Shown here: positions 11,320 to 21,381 of the stretch, piece by piece | How positions within the stretch are numbered: position 1 is the first letter of the stretch | Layout of the letters: every line of letters begins with the position of its first letter | From: Beverwykella pulmonaria | Lineage: Eukaryota > Ascomycota > Dothideomycetes > Pleosporales > Melanommataceae | DNA length: 64,000 nucleotides | NCBI GenBank assembly: GCA_001599595.1 | Contig: BCHH01000005.1 | Coordinates: 1,123,552-1,187,551 of the forward strand | Direction of reading: 5' to 3' | The notes under the pieces: generated by a model | The model's database searches: none | Told to the model about the DNA's origin: nothing | The model's input: only the letters and a program-made list of their open reading frames with translations | Program-made: the position numbers and the translations under genes

Positions 11320-14300
11320 GCAGCGAGCGGCTGCGTCTATTCCAAGACATGACTGCGGCGCCGATCAGGTACATTCTTAGCATAGCCTCTACCGATCAGG
11401 TAATTGTGGTGTAACACCGACGATCTTTCAGCCTTACAAGAGTGCGAGGCTGTCATATCATGTCAGCATGATCTCCTCCCCTTCCCCCTCCCCGAATTTT
11501 AGATGAGGGTAGTACGGAGACCCCGTGCCCATCTTTTCTTTTCGTAGGCAGTGCTGGTGATCAGGGTTATTGAAGTTGATTGAGATGCCGATGCCGATAT
11601 CGATAGTTTACGCGGTGCAATATTGCGAAAACGGCCGAACGCATGCCTCACTGTATTGCAATGCAGAACCTAGCCACGAGAACGAGCTCTCGGAACAGAG
11701 GGTGGTGGATCGATGATGCACAATGACTCGGAAGGCTGGTGCCTTGATCGGAGTCACTCTTGCGGGGAGAGCATGTGTGCGAGCCTCTCAGAAGACCGGG
11801 GCGGGACGGAAAGGAATGTGAAACAGTACACGACGTCTTATTCTCGTGGCGTGTGATCAATAATTATGGCATCGGCGGGATGAGCCGAGAGGAGGATGTC
11901 TCATGTCTAGTACGTGTGGCACGAAGCTAGCGGCCCGATCTGTGCAACGAACACCTGTTCGTCACTTTTTCCTCTTTCGACTTGGGTAATTCGGTACTGT
12001 GAAACAGTTTTCTTGGAGCTGCGTAAGTCGACGCAAATTCCGACTTAATGTCGGAACGGATATAGCAACGCTGCGCAAGGCTTTTTTGACCGGAGGTAGA
12101 GATGAAGCATGCGTAAATGCAGCATCATCTCTGTGCGATGAGGCCACGGGCGAGAAAAGCCAGGGGCTGGATGCCTCACTCCATATCGTTGTGGCATCGT
12201 GCATATCGACGATTTCAAAGCAGCCCTTCTAGAAGAAAAGCCCTTTTAGAACAGAAAGGCCGTAAATCAGCCCAAAGCAGTAATCCCTTTGACCTCAAAA
12301 TAGACTACATTTGTCTCGTTTCCAAGAAAGATACCTTTTTCGTGGGCTGACTTGCATAATTATAGGTAATTGCCACGCCTTCTATCCAATGAAAACCTTC
12401 AGCTGCCCTCCATAACGCTAGATAAAGGTGGTAAAAAGCGTAGCCGCTTCGGGGCAATGGCTGAGATCATTTTGCGGCACAGTCATTTTCGTCAGCCCTA
12501 TTGTAGGGATGCAACGTGGGAAGATCCCTGTGTAAGCGCGCCTGTCGCGGCTAAATCATCCGATCGGTGGAGGGGCTATTTTTGGGTCTCGCTATCGCGT
12601 GAAGGAGCTGAGGGGGGCAGAGGGTTCCTGCAGCCGTGACATTGAGTCGGGTCTGCGCTACTGTGTTTTGCGAGGGAGACGGCGATTATGGGAACAGGGC
12701 TTGGATCGGCAAGGTTGGAGTGCCCACATCGATTCTGTGATGCAGCTTTTCCATCTGCCTCGCCAGAAGATATCACCGCCATGCTCTCCGAAGTCCATCG
12801 CCCCCGAATCCCATGACAATAATGATGCTGGGGATCAGTGTGCCCGACTGGGCCCCTCGTGCTCCTCTCCCTTCTTATTCGCGTGCAACTGTCACCTCTT
12901 CCGCCGTGTTTCGGCCCCAAAGATAGAATAATCCAGGACCGTAGTTCCCCAATCGATACACGTCCCGTGCTGTCGGGAAGCGACATGCAGTCCCCATGCT
13001 GGCAACCCTCGTGGCTCGAGTGGTACAGACGAGGCTCAATCCCGGCGCCGGAGCGAGCCAGCCTTTAGGAACGGAGAAACGTAAAGAGGAGTGGTAAGGG
13101 AATGAGGTGAGAGGGCCGGGGACTTAGAAGGAGGCAATCCAGTGGGGAAGAAGATAATGCAGGCTCTAGTTCTGGAATACATTGGAGATTTCTAATCGGA
13201 ATGATGGAGTTGTTGTGGTTGGTGATTGGGACTTGCGTGACTAGGGTGCGAGTCTTGATCTCCGAATATTGATTGGAGCGTGGGATGTTGGTCCGTGCGT
13301 GAGTGAATGTCAAATTATTTTCGGCATTCGATTTCAAACAGTATTCATTTCTATGTTGTGTTGGCATTGTGCAGTTCTGCCTTGTTTGCCTCCTCGGTGA
13401 CGAGGGAAGGCAGATGATACAGGCTCGGTGCCAATATCTTCAGCAGACCCGTTACAGCTACACGTTGTGAGAAGCTGCGCAGACACGGACGCTGTAAATT
13501 GTAGAAACGCTCGGCGGCACAGCAACCTCGTGTTCGTTTCCTAGCAGCGGCCACCATTCCGCTCCGGGGGAGCGCCCAGATTTGCGACTGCGCATTGGCG
13601 AAAATCGAAGCCATTGACAGCTGAAGCCACCTCGCTCGAACATGTCTGCTGAGGTGGAGACGTTCGTGCTTTACTGTTGCAGCACAGGACGCCGGAATCC
13701 TCGCCAAAGTTGCGTGCGCGATGCGACTGGCCCATCCCACTCTCGCCTTTCACATCTTCTCCAACTTTCCAACGGCCAAGATGAGGCAACTGGAAACTGT
13801 CTTTCAGGCACTCGGTGCCCTCGCACCGCCATGCGCTGTATTCCCAAGAAATCGTTATAGCCGAACCATCGTTTTAACACTGTCATTCGCTGCCGAGAGG
13901 GGAAGACGATGCGAGGCAAGCCTACGAAACTGGCAAGCGGTGCTGCAACGTGGTTTCGACTCGGAACCAAATTTGCCTTCCGAAGCAACACACCACACAG
14001 AGGGCAAAGATGCACACAAGGCGCGGCTCCCCATTCGGCCATGAATTCATCGTCATTCCACACTGATCTTGACAAATGTCCGCGACAGTCGAGGAAAATG
14101 GAAGAGCGCCAAACCACGCTACACGGCTGGCCGACGATCAACGGCGCGCCCGTGACGATCTAAAGATTGGAGATTTACAAAGACGGTGTAACGGCCGCGG
14201 ATGGGTGAATCTGCTGAAACGGTGTATTCGGATGACGTGGATTTGAGTTCGACCAACTAGAGACTCGAAAGCGCCTATTCAGTGAAGGGGATCCCTGCCG

Positions 14301-14880
14301 CGCACCCCACGCTTCTGACCCAAGCCATCAAGCGATCCTATTCGAACGCTCGTAGATTCGTCTGAAAGAGTTGAGTCAGAGAGTCAGAGAAGCAGAGAAG
14401 AAGCAGAGAGGCAGAAGGAGGCAGGCGGGCGGTCACCTCGCACACGCTCTGAGGCAGACTTGTCCCCCATTGTGCAACGCCGCTTGCGCAGCGCGGTGCC
14501 GCATCACATCACTACCGATGCCCACCCGTTCACCTCCTCATCTTCCTCTTGCAGCGTATCAATCTAAGGGTCCAGCATTCTTCCATCAGCCGCCGGGACC
14601 CCTGCCCTGCGTTGCTATCCCTGCCCTGCGTGCATGCTCTCCCTGCCCTCCAGCCACACGGCGTCCGAGCGTGGGCACTAAAGAATTGCGGCTCCCATCT
14701 CACTGCCACACACCCCAGCTCCCACACGCCTGCCAATCTGTGCAGCACCACTATTCCTGTCTCCCTGGGCTACTGCGACGGGAGCGAGGGGGCCGCCATG
14801 GACATGCGTATGGGATGACTAGATGCCTGCGCGTGGCTGCTGCAGGGCGGGAGTAATCCGGTGCCCTGGATTGGTATGGA
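11320..14880. other. Gene-poor, GC-richer stretch
   Basis: Many overlapping 70-160-codon ORFs on both strands reflect low stop density in GC-rich DNA. None has a recognisable domain or splice structure. Bases 14365-14440 are a purine-rich GAGA/CAGAG tract. Bases about 14595-14650 contain a thrice-repeated CCCTGCCCT motif. Both may belong to the upstream regulatory region of the short transcript that follows. Confidence 0.35.
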
Positions 14881-15288
14881 TTTGGGTTGAAGGTAAATGT
14901 TGCTTCGTTATAAAGATGCCTGCCAGGCACTCAGGGCAGGGCATACCCTCCTCCCACGCCGCACTTCACATCAGTCATTTGGTCATAAGGACGCCTCCTT
15001 CTACCTATCCTATTGCATTCCTTCCCGTTTATAAGTCTGCCATTTCTTTGAGTCAGTCGTTCAGTCATCAGCTTTCGTCTTCCGCACTCTTCCATTATAT
15101 CGCCGGCCTCTTTCTACCTTGACTCCTTAGTCTTCGACTCATCGCATTTATATCCCCGCCGTTTTATCTCTCATCGTCAGCACTACCCGCCCTACAACGA
15201 CGGTACAGCGCCACGTTTCCGCTCTATACTCACTGAAACGCATCGACTTCAGCAACTTCATACCATACTCGAGTTCATTGCATTCTCA
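14881..15288 (+). promoter_or_regulatory. Promoter and leader of the micro-ORF transcript
   Basis: The segment has the look of a strongly expressed fungal promoter: ttataaag at about 14908, then a long C/T-rich, purine-poor run (about 14990-15190) with several tttata/ttatatc motifs, then an A/C-rich leader leading into the first micro-ORF at 15289. No long ORF competes with it. The transcription start is not determinable by eye. Confidence 0.45.
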
Positions 15289-15312
15289 ATGGGACGTGGA
15301 GGCTACAACTAG
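15289..15312 (+). CDS. Micro-ORF 1: heptapeptide MGRGGYN
   Basis: Eight codons: ATG GGA CGT GGA GGC TAC, then AAC TAG. The start context is tctcaATGG. An identical peptide is encoded 70 nt downstream using different codons for all three non-final Gly-family and Arg positions. That pattern is expected if the peptide, rather than the DNA, is conserved. It lies at the end of an A/C-rich leader. Function unknown; it could act as a uORF, as a signalling or structural peptide, or as a ribosome regulator. I do not recognise it as a named gene. Confidence 0.65.
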   Translation: MGRGGYN

Positions 15313-15382
15313 TCTAAGCATTCCAAAACTCGAGCCTCAAGGCACCCATCCTCAATACACACCAACACTCTACACCATCACG

Positions 15383-15406
15383 ATGGGCCGCGGCGGATAC
15401 AACTAA
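15383..15406 (+). CDS. Micro-ORF 2: identical heptapeptide MGRGGYN
   Basis: Codons are ATG GGC CGC GGC GGA TAC, then AAC TAA, in the context atcacgATGG. Compared with micro-ORF 1, four of the six sense codons after Met differ, all synonymously (GGA/GGC, CGT/CGC, GGA/GGC, GGC/GGA), and the stop differs too (TAG/TAA). The two micro-ORFs are in different reading frames (94-nt offset), so they are two separate ORFs and not one repeat-bearing protein. The stop codon runs straight into a strong hairpin. Confidence 0.65.
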   Translation: MGRGGYN

Positions 15407-15427
15407 GAAGAGCCCGTGGGCTCTTCT
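15406..15427 (+). promoter_or_regulatory. Hairpin abutting the micro-ORF 2 stop codon
   Basis: AGAAGAGCCC (15406-15415) pairs perfectly with GGGCTCTTCT (15418-15427) around a 2-nt centre; in RNA the loop would open to CGUG with a 9-bp stem. The first paired base is the last base of the TAA stop. It may affect termination, reinitiation or mRNA stability. This is seen in sequence; the role is inference. Confidence 0.5.
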
Positions 15428-15474
15428 ATAATCGAACATTCCACGACGCCCCCCTTCGCAATTATATTACAATC

Positions 15475-15597
15475 ATGATATCTCACTTCATCAAAACCGC
15501 CACTTCCCTCGCAACCATGCCACCTCGTACACATCTCCACCCACGACCACCACCGAAGACACTTCGCAAGAAACGCGTCGAGCGATGGCGAATCTGA
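15475..15597 (+). CDS. Small basic ORF (40 aa) downstream of the micro-ORFs
   Basis: ATG 15475 to TGA 15595-15597 gives a 40-residue peptide, Pro-rich then strongly basic at the end (KTLRKKRVERW). It sits 68 nt after micro-ORF 2 with no new promoter visible, so it could be the third ORF of the same transcript. An internal Met at codon 15 gives a 26-residue alternative. No family recognised, and a chance ORF is possible. Confidence 0.3.
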   Translation: MISHFIKTATSLATMPPRTHLHPRPPPKTLRKKRVERWRI

Positions 15598-16675
15598 CTC
15601 CCTACATCCGATTTCTCCTTTCTTTTCTTCTCCTTAGTTTTGGCCCGTGTTGCCAAGTTATTTGTCCCTTTCCCACATAGCGTTTCTGTTCGCACATTGT
15701 ATTTCTTGTTTAGAGTTTGCAGCCTGTTTCCTTTTGTTTTCCTGTCAGCATTCTAGCAAGCGATGGAGTCAAGGTTTTAATAGAGTCACGGACACGATTT
15801 ACGGATCTACAACCATGGCAACGGCATAGGCATGGGATGGGTGGCTCGATTCGAGCTTGGATAAGCTTGTCAGCCACGCGGCGTTTTTGATTTATAGACG
15901 GGTATGGTATGGAGCGCTCTTCATTGAGCCACGGGTCTTCGACCTCTCCCCCATTATTGTTCGCATTGGATATCCACCTCTCAGCCGTCCGCTTTGGCTT
16001 TTCTTGTTCTTTGTAGCGTTTTGTCCATTTATTAGAGAGTAACGATAGGGCTGGCCCTGGTCGCATTCCAGGCGGGCACTGGGGACCACACTCATCCTCC
16101 GTAGTGATCCAATCCACATATCCAAGACATATATCTTTATTGTGCTGTGTCATACTCCGCTCGTCTCGTCTCGTCTTGTCTCGCGATGCTCGGTACGGCC
16201 TTCGTGCGGCTTGAAGAATGGACTTGCTCGCTCGACGCATTTGCTCGCTACTTTCCGACGCAGAATCTAATTTCACAGAACCGCCAAATCAGTCTCAACG
16301 TCCACAAAACTAATCAAATTATGGAGACCGAACGTGCCACAAAACGGCGTGGGACGGGAAGTGGAGCCACGCGCCGTTGAGAAACGGGGGACGCAACGGC
16401 AACGGCAACGGTGGAGACGGGTGGATAGCGAATGCTGTGCCGCGCGCACACCCAACACGCCTCATATGGGCCGCCAACTCTATATGTCGCTATAACGATT
16501 GTGGCTTCCTTGTACGCAAAGCGGCACAGTCAGGCAGCGTTGGGGCGTAATCGATAAATGTTGCGCACAATGTGAGACAACATAGCGTTCTTGTCATGGG
16601 ACTCGGGCCTTATCGATGCGAAGGATTTCGCCCGAAGGGTGTATGACTAGAGTAGAGTGAAACTAGGGAGAAGAC
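15598..16675. other. Likely 3' region of the micro-ORF transcript, then spacer
   Basis: Bases 15600-15780 are T-rich with many TTTG/TTGT motifs, like a fungal 3' untranslated region. ORFs at 15710-16276 (minus) and 15857-16380 (plus) have no recognisable features. Bases 16390-16415 contain a short GGCAAC repeat. Nothing else is supported. Confidence 0.35.
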
Positions 16676-18457
16676 TTACTTCTCGAATACAACACCTAAT
16701 ACTTCCTCGACATCGTCGCTTTCACTCCGACCCGTGATCCTCGCTAGGGTGTCTGCAGCTAGGCGGAGTGACTCGGCGGCTACGACGATGTCAACCTCAT
16801 CCGCACCTTCGGGACGGGCAAGCGCGTGGTTAAATGGGTCGTGGGGCGTTCGCAGTTCGGAGTGCACATTCGCAACCATGTGGGTATTGGGTTGAACTGC
16901 CATCAGGAATGCCTCCAGATGCTGGAGACACTCGGAGAGCAAGACGCGTTGGCGCTCAGTTGCGCCGAGAGACTCTTGCCAAATGGACGGGTCGGGCTCT
17001 GAGTCGGGAACGAGGGCGGCGGTTATATCTTCGAAGGTGTGAATGAGGCCTTGGAGAAAGCACTGAATGTTGCCGGGGTCTTTGCTTCGAGACACTGCGA
17101 CACTGGACGTTGTAGCTTCTTTACAGGACACAAAGAATACACGGTCAGCAGGAACACCCAGTGCAGAGTGCATCTTTGCCCTCCAGTCTGACAACGGGCA
17201 CGGATATGGCACCTGGTCGATCTTGTTGATAGCAACAACGACACTGATGCCCCGATCAACGCACTGCTTCGCCGTCTCGGTGACTTCGGGATCCATCTCG
17301 GCTGTGGCGTCGTGGACGACGATAAGGACGTCTGACTCGAGGGCTCGCTGCTTGGCGCGCTTGATGCCTTCTTGCTCTACGGCGCCGACGACATGGGGCC
17401 CTACGAGTCCCGCTCTGCGTAGTCCAGCCATGTCGCCAATTTTGACTAGCCATCCTTCCAGGTCGATGCCCACCTCGACTACATCCCTTGTTGTTCCGGC
17501 CTCATGGGAGACAATGGCCGCCTCTCTTCCCACGATGCGATTGAGAAGACTGCTCTTGCCCGCATTGGGGGCACCGAGGAGGGCGACGCTGATGCCGCTC
17601 CGTAAGAGCTCGCCTCGAACGGCATTGGCGACGTGGGCTTCCATGTGCGTAGTCAATTTGCGCACCTGGGCCGCAACAGAAGCACACAAGGCTGATGGCG
17701 ATTCGTCAAAGTGCTGGTCTTCCGAGAAGTCGATCAGTGCTTCCAGCTCGCCGCGAGCCTCCAGCAAGAGCATGCGCCATTCTTCATATCGCGCTGCGAG
17801 CGACGACGTTGTGCCGCGCACCGAGAGCTTGCGCTGCTGTTCGGTGGAGGCAGACAGGGTCTCCCCCAGCGACTCGATCTGGGGCAGGTCCATGCGATTG
17901 TTGGCAAAGGCGCGGCGAGTGAATTCGCCAGGCTCAGCGTATCTGATGCGAGCCTCACGCGGGCCTTGTCTACCATTTCGAGAAACGCATCGAGGTATGG
18001 CGGCCAACACGGCACGGACGACGGCAGGCCCGCCGTGGACATGAAATTCGAGCACAGGCTCGCCTGTCACGGTATGCGGTGCGGGGAAGAACAGCACGAG
18101 GGCGCCGGAATCGAGCAGTGTCGAAGGCGACGGCGGGACATGGGGCGTGTAGAGCCTGCGGAGGGCGGCATAGCGAGGTTTGGGAAGCGGTGTCGCGGGA
18201 CAGAGGCCCTCATAGATGTCTCTATAGGCTGGGCCTGAGATGCGGATAACGGCTATCGCAGCCTTGCCACTGGCGGTGGACAGCGCGTATATGGTGGGCT
18301 CATCGTAGCTGGCGGGGACGCCAGAGTACAGTCGGTGCTGGAGTGGGCGGCTCAGGCGCCGTGGTATGCGCGGGGAGAAGCACTGAGCGGGCGGAAAGGG
18401 CGATCGTCTGAATGATACAAGATGGGCTCGGCTAATTGACGGGATGAATACTCTCAT
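16676..18457 (-). CDS. MSS1: Mitochondrial tRNA-modification GTPase (MnmE/MSS1 family)
   Basis: The 593-residue protein belongs to the MnmE/GTPBP3 family. With the MnmG/MTO1 partner it modifies the wobble uridine of mitochondrial tRNAs. The first 45 residues are Arg/Ser-rich, typical of a mitochondrial targeting peptide. The TrmE N-terminal domain follows (TIYALSTASGKAAIAVIRISG). The G domain shows GAPNAGKSSLLN (P-loop), GTTRD, DMAGL (DxxG) and NKID. I chose ATG at 18455-18457; an upstream ATG adds 70 residues that would place the targeting peptide internally. Oddity: the family usually ends in C-[IV]-G-K, but this frame ends VVFEK just before a stop embedded in AAGTAAGT, a perfect splice-donor sequence, so a short last exon may be missing. 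Divergent from MAK16. Confidence 0.92.
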   Translation of the reverse strand: MRVFIPSISRAHLVSFRRSPFPPAQCFSPRIPRRLSRPLQHRLYSGVPASYDEPTIYALSTASGKAAIAVIRISGPAYRDIYEGLCPATPLPKPRYAALRRLYTPHVPPSPSTLLDSGALVLFFPAPHTVTGEPVLEFHVHGGPAVVRAVLAAIPRCVSRNGRQGPREARIRYAEPGEFTRRAFANNRMDLPQIESLGETLSASTEQQRKLSVRGTTSSLAARYEEWRMLLLEARGELEALIDFSEDQHFDESPSALCASVAAQVRKLTTHMEAHVANAVRGELLRSGISVALLGAPNAGKSSLLNRIVGREAAIVSHEAGTTRDVVEVGIDLEGWLVKIGDMAGLRRAGLVGPHVVGAVEQEGIKRAKQRALESDVLIVVHDATAEMDPEVTETAKQCVDRGISVVVAINKIDQVPYPCPLSDWRAKMHSALGVPADRVFFVSCKEATTSSVAVSRSKDPGNIQCFLQGLIHTFEDITAALVPDSEPDPSIWQESLGATERQRVLLSECLQHLEAFLMAVQPNTHMVANVHSELRTPHDPFNHALARPEGADEVDIVVAAESLRLAADTLARITGRSESDDVEEVLGVVFEK

Positions 18458-18666
18458 TACGAGAGCAACAATGAGGGCGCATCGTGGTGGTGATCGAGAA
18501 GAGCGAACTGCTCCGCACTTTGCGCACTGGCCCCCGCCAGAGAGCCCTTGGCGCGCTAACCTTGGTAGCACTTTTTTGCTTTGCGAAATCCCATCCCACG
18601 GCTCTTCCACTCCCGCCTTCAACGTCGCTCGCTCTCCACAGTCGGCGCTGCGCAGAAACACTCGCA
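18458..18666. promoter_or_regulatory. Short bidirectional promoter between MSS1 and MAK16
   Basis: Only 209 bp separate the two divergent start codons, so both housekeeping genes must share this control region. No TATA box is evident. An upstream in-frame ATG for MSS1 (18667 end) would overlap the MAK16 start codon, which is one more reason to prefer the shorter MSS1 start. Confidence 0.5.
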
Positions 18667-19797
18667 ATGGCTTCCGACGATCTGGTGTGGAATATCATTG
18701 GGACTGACTTTTGTGCGTCTTATCCTTCCTGCGGTTCTATCTAGCCTCTCGCGATATACGCTTCATTCTGCAACGAATACGGTAGAGCAATGCAGCTAAC
18801 AGATGGAACAGGCGCCTTCAAGCTCAAAACCTCCAAAGACCAGACGTTCTGTAGAAACGAACACAATGTTACTGGCTTCTGCTCCCGTCAGGCCTGCCCG
18901 CTCGCCAACAGTCGCTATGCTACCATTCGCTCCGATCCTGCGACGGGCAACCTCTACCTCTACATAAAGGCCATCGAGCGCTCGCACCTGCCCTCCAAGT
19001 GGTGGGAGAAAATCAAGCTCTCCAACAACTATACAAAAGCCCTCGAGCAAGTCGACCACGAGCTCAAGTACTACCCCAAGTTCCTGGTCCACAAGAACAA
19101 GCAGCGCTTGACCCGCCTTACTCAAGTCAACATCCGCATAAGGAAGCTCGCAAAGGAGGAGGAGCGTCTGGGTGAGCGTCTTGTGCCTCGGCTCGCGCCA
19201 AAGGTGCGGAGGCGAGAAGATGGCAGGGAGAGGAAGGCGCTGGCGGCTGCCAAAGTCGAGCGCGCAATCGAGAGGGTCTTGATTGATCGCTTGCGGAGCG
19301 GTGCCTATGGAGACAGACCCCTCAACGTCGAGCCCAACGTCTGGAAGAGGGTCATGGCCGGCTTGGAGAAGGAAGGCCAGGCTACTCGCGACGAAGACCT
19401 CGACGATGGCATCGAAGAGGAGGACGAGGGGGTCGAGTACGAGCAAGAGCTAGAGAACGGCGTTGGGGACGTTGAGTATGTGAGCGACATCGAGGGCGAG
19501 TCAGACGACGATCTCGAGGATTTCGAAGACTGGGTTGGTGGCCAGAGCCCAGACGAGGACGAGGATGACGAAGACGAGGATAGCGAGAGCGCTAGTGGGA
19601 ACAGCGAGGAAGAGGATGGATCAGAGGATGAGGTCGAGACGCTCCAGAAGAAGCTTGCCAGTCTGAAGCGAAAACGGCCGAGCGGACCCACCCCCAAGCC
19701 GAAGAAGAAGTCTTCCAGGGATTCCAGGGGACCGCGCATGGAAATTGAGATCGAGAGAGAACCTGCTCCTCGGGAACGGCAAACGATTCACCGATGA
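18667..19797 (+). CDS. MAK16: Ribosome biogenesis protein MAK16
   Basis: Exons 18667-18712 and 18812-19797 are joined by a 99-bp intron (GTGCGT..ACAG) and give 343 residues. The first exon reads MASDDLVWNIIGTDFC and splices into AFKLKTSKDQTFCRNE. The protein then follows yeast Mak16 closely: NVTGFCxRQxCPLANSxYAT, IKLSNNYTKALxQ, LTQV, APKVxRRE, RERKALxAAK, and LRSGAYGDxPLNV. The Cys residues in the first 50 positions form its zinc-ribbon-like fold. The C-terminal third is an acidic Glu/Asp/Ser stretch followed by a Lys-rich tail, as in the family. It acts in the nucleolus in 60S subunit assembly. The length matches orthologues. Confidence 0.97.
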
Positions 19798-20247
19798 TAC
19801 CCTTCACATCCTGCTATGACTTTGGCGTTTCAAGAGGGGCAGGCGTTCACTTGACTTCACACTGTGTGGATGTCACTACTAAAATGGGCTCTCGATGGCG
19901 GATATTGTTCCTTGGCTCTTCAAGCATTCTTCGTTATATTCATGTGGTTACCCCTTGACTCTATCTTGCACATCACACGCACTAATGTCTGTTCGCAAAT
20001 GTGGCCTCGCCCAATCTAGATTCACGGTGACATTTCCCAGGTACGCATGCCACCTTTCTCCGAACTCTCCTATGCGTCTTTGAGTAGTACAGTTCCAAGT
20101 ATTCTTACCGGCTACTCTCCAACGAGCCGCGAAGTTTGGGTAACTTAGTAGGTGTTCTGGCTGTATCATCTCGGCGCATTTCGCAAACCAACCGTAACTC
20201 AGAAGATGTTATCCGAGTCGCCCACATTCCAATACTTTCCAAACTTC
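19798..20247. other. Convergent intergenic region
   Basis: It lies between the 3' end of MAK16 and the 3' end of the minus-strand F-box-like locus. It likely holds both 3' untranslated regions; no gene seen. Confidence 0.4.
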
Positions 20248-21381
20248 TCAGTCACTCTCAGACCGTGCGAGCTTCTCCAAAGTCTCGTTGAGCATCCTCC
20301 TCGCCACAACCCTTGTCCTCTCCTTGACAATCACGTTGCCAGTTCGGATGTTTACACCTTGCAGCCCTTCAAAAGGCTCCAGTACCTTCTTCCTAACTTC
20401 CCACTTCTCCTCCTTATCAACGCCGTCTTTCCAATCGATAAGCAGCATATCCAAGCTGCTCGCTTTCTCCTTCCCAACACTCACCAATCCCCTAGCCTGT
20501 GGCCTAATCAATCCCACACATTCCACACCAATTTCCTCAAAATTCATGGGCCCTCCTGTCCTCGTTAACTTCCAAATAGCCATAAAACTCCGCATGTGTC
20601 CGCATCTGGTTTTCGGGCATTTACTCCGCCGGCGTGGGCTGGATCTGAATCACATCTTCACGAGGCCAGCTCTCACTCCCAATCTCTTCACTTTGGCTAG
20701 GCTTGAAAGGTGCGACTTCGAAGGTGGTTGTCCAATGCGAGTAGCGCTTCATGACCACGGCCCGGATGTGCTTGCAGACAAGAATAAGTTCCTCAAGGGG
20801 TGTGGGGGTGGGCTATAGATTGCCATCACACCAGTGTCAGCATTAGGTTGCATTGCGACGAACTGATCGTTGGACATGATGTGCAGAGTGTCTGTAGTGC
20901 AGTGGAAATGCGAATGCGTCGGACACCGACTCCACGTAGGTCGTGCAACGTTCGCAGGTCGCAGGCGACTAGGATGGCGAATGCTGGCATCGTTGCACAG
21001 CTCGATATCCGGCGCGTTGGTGTCGACTGGGTAGTCGTATATCTTGTCGCACAGCTCACGTGGGAGTCTGACAAATGGGAAGACACTGGGGCTGGCTTGA
21101 AGACGAGAGTGAGCCGCTGTTTGGTCTTTCGGCACACATCGCGGACGATTCCTTGCTGTATATGGGTCGGTGTGGGGTGTCGCGGGGTATCTAGGTGGGC
21201 GTGATGTTGTCCGTAGCCCTGGAAAAGGACTAGGTGCGACTGCGGTGGTGGTTTGAACTTCTGACGTGGGAAGGAACAGAGGCAGAAGCAGAACATCCAG
21301 GAGGTATGAGCACCAGCAGCAGCATCCGCGCCGTCTCAAGGCTTGGTGTGAAAATGATGGAAAGTGAGAAGCAAGGCGCAA
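20248..21381 (-). pseudogene. F-box-like gene spread over three reading frames
   Basis: Three minus-strand pieces read as one protein. About 20830-21180 encodes VFPFVRLPRELCDKIYDY, the start of a fungal F-box, and continues to IYSPPPHPL. Then, one frame away, comes an ILVCKHIRAVVMKRYSHW segment (about 20650-20790). Then, another frame away, 20248-20595 encodes a Lys/Glu-rich tail. No good GT..AG pair bridges either junction. The first shift falls at a C-rich run (about 20797-20813), where a one-base indel would do it. It is either a pseudogene, a sequencing error in a homopolymer-like tract, or an exon structure I missed. The N-terminal limit is uncertain. F-box proteins serve as substrate receptors for SCF ubiquitin ligases. 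Confidence 0.45.

Noticed and set aside
12576..12986. Overlapping 110-136-codon ORFs on both strands
   Set aside because: GC-rich composition gives few stops; neither product resembles a protein family.
13000..13070. tRNA-like stretch with a caatcccgg box
   Set aside because: No acceptor stem or anticodon arm pairing could be drawn; the same applies to a ggatacgaacc segment near 47615.
15710..16276. 188-codon minus ORF
   Set aside because: Overlaps plus ORFs in T-rich sequence; no domain, no start context, no conservation signal visible.
17067..18044. 325-codon plus ORF
   Set aside because: Antisense shadow of the MSS1 GTPase.
18458..18667. Longer MSS1 start at 18667
   Set aside because: It would put the mitochondrial targeting peptide 70 residues inside the protein and overlap the MAK16 start codon.
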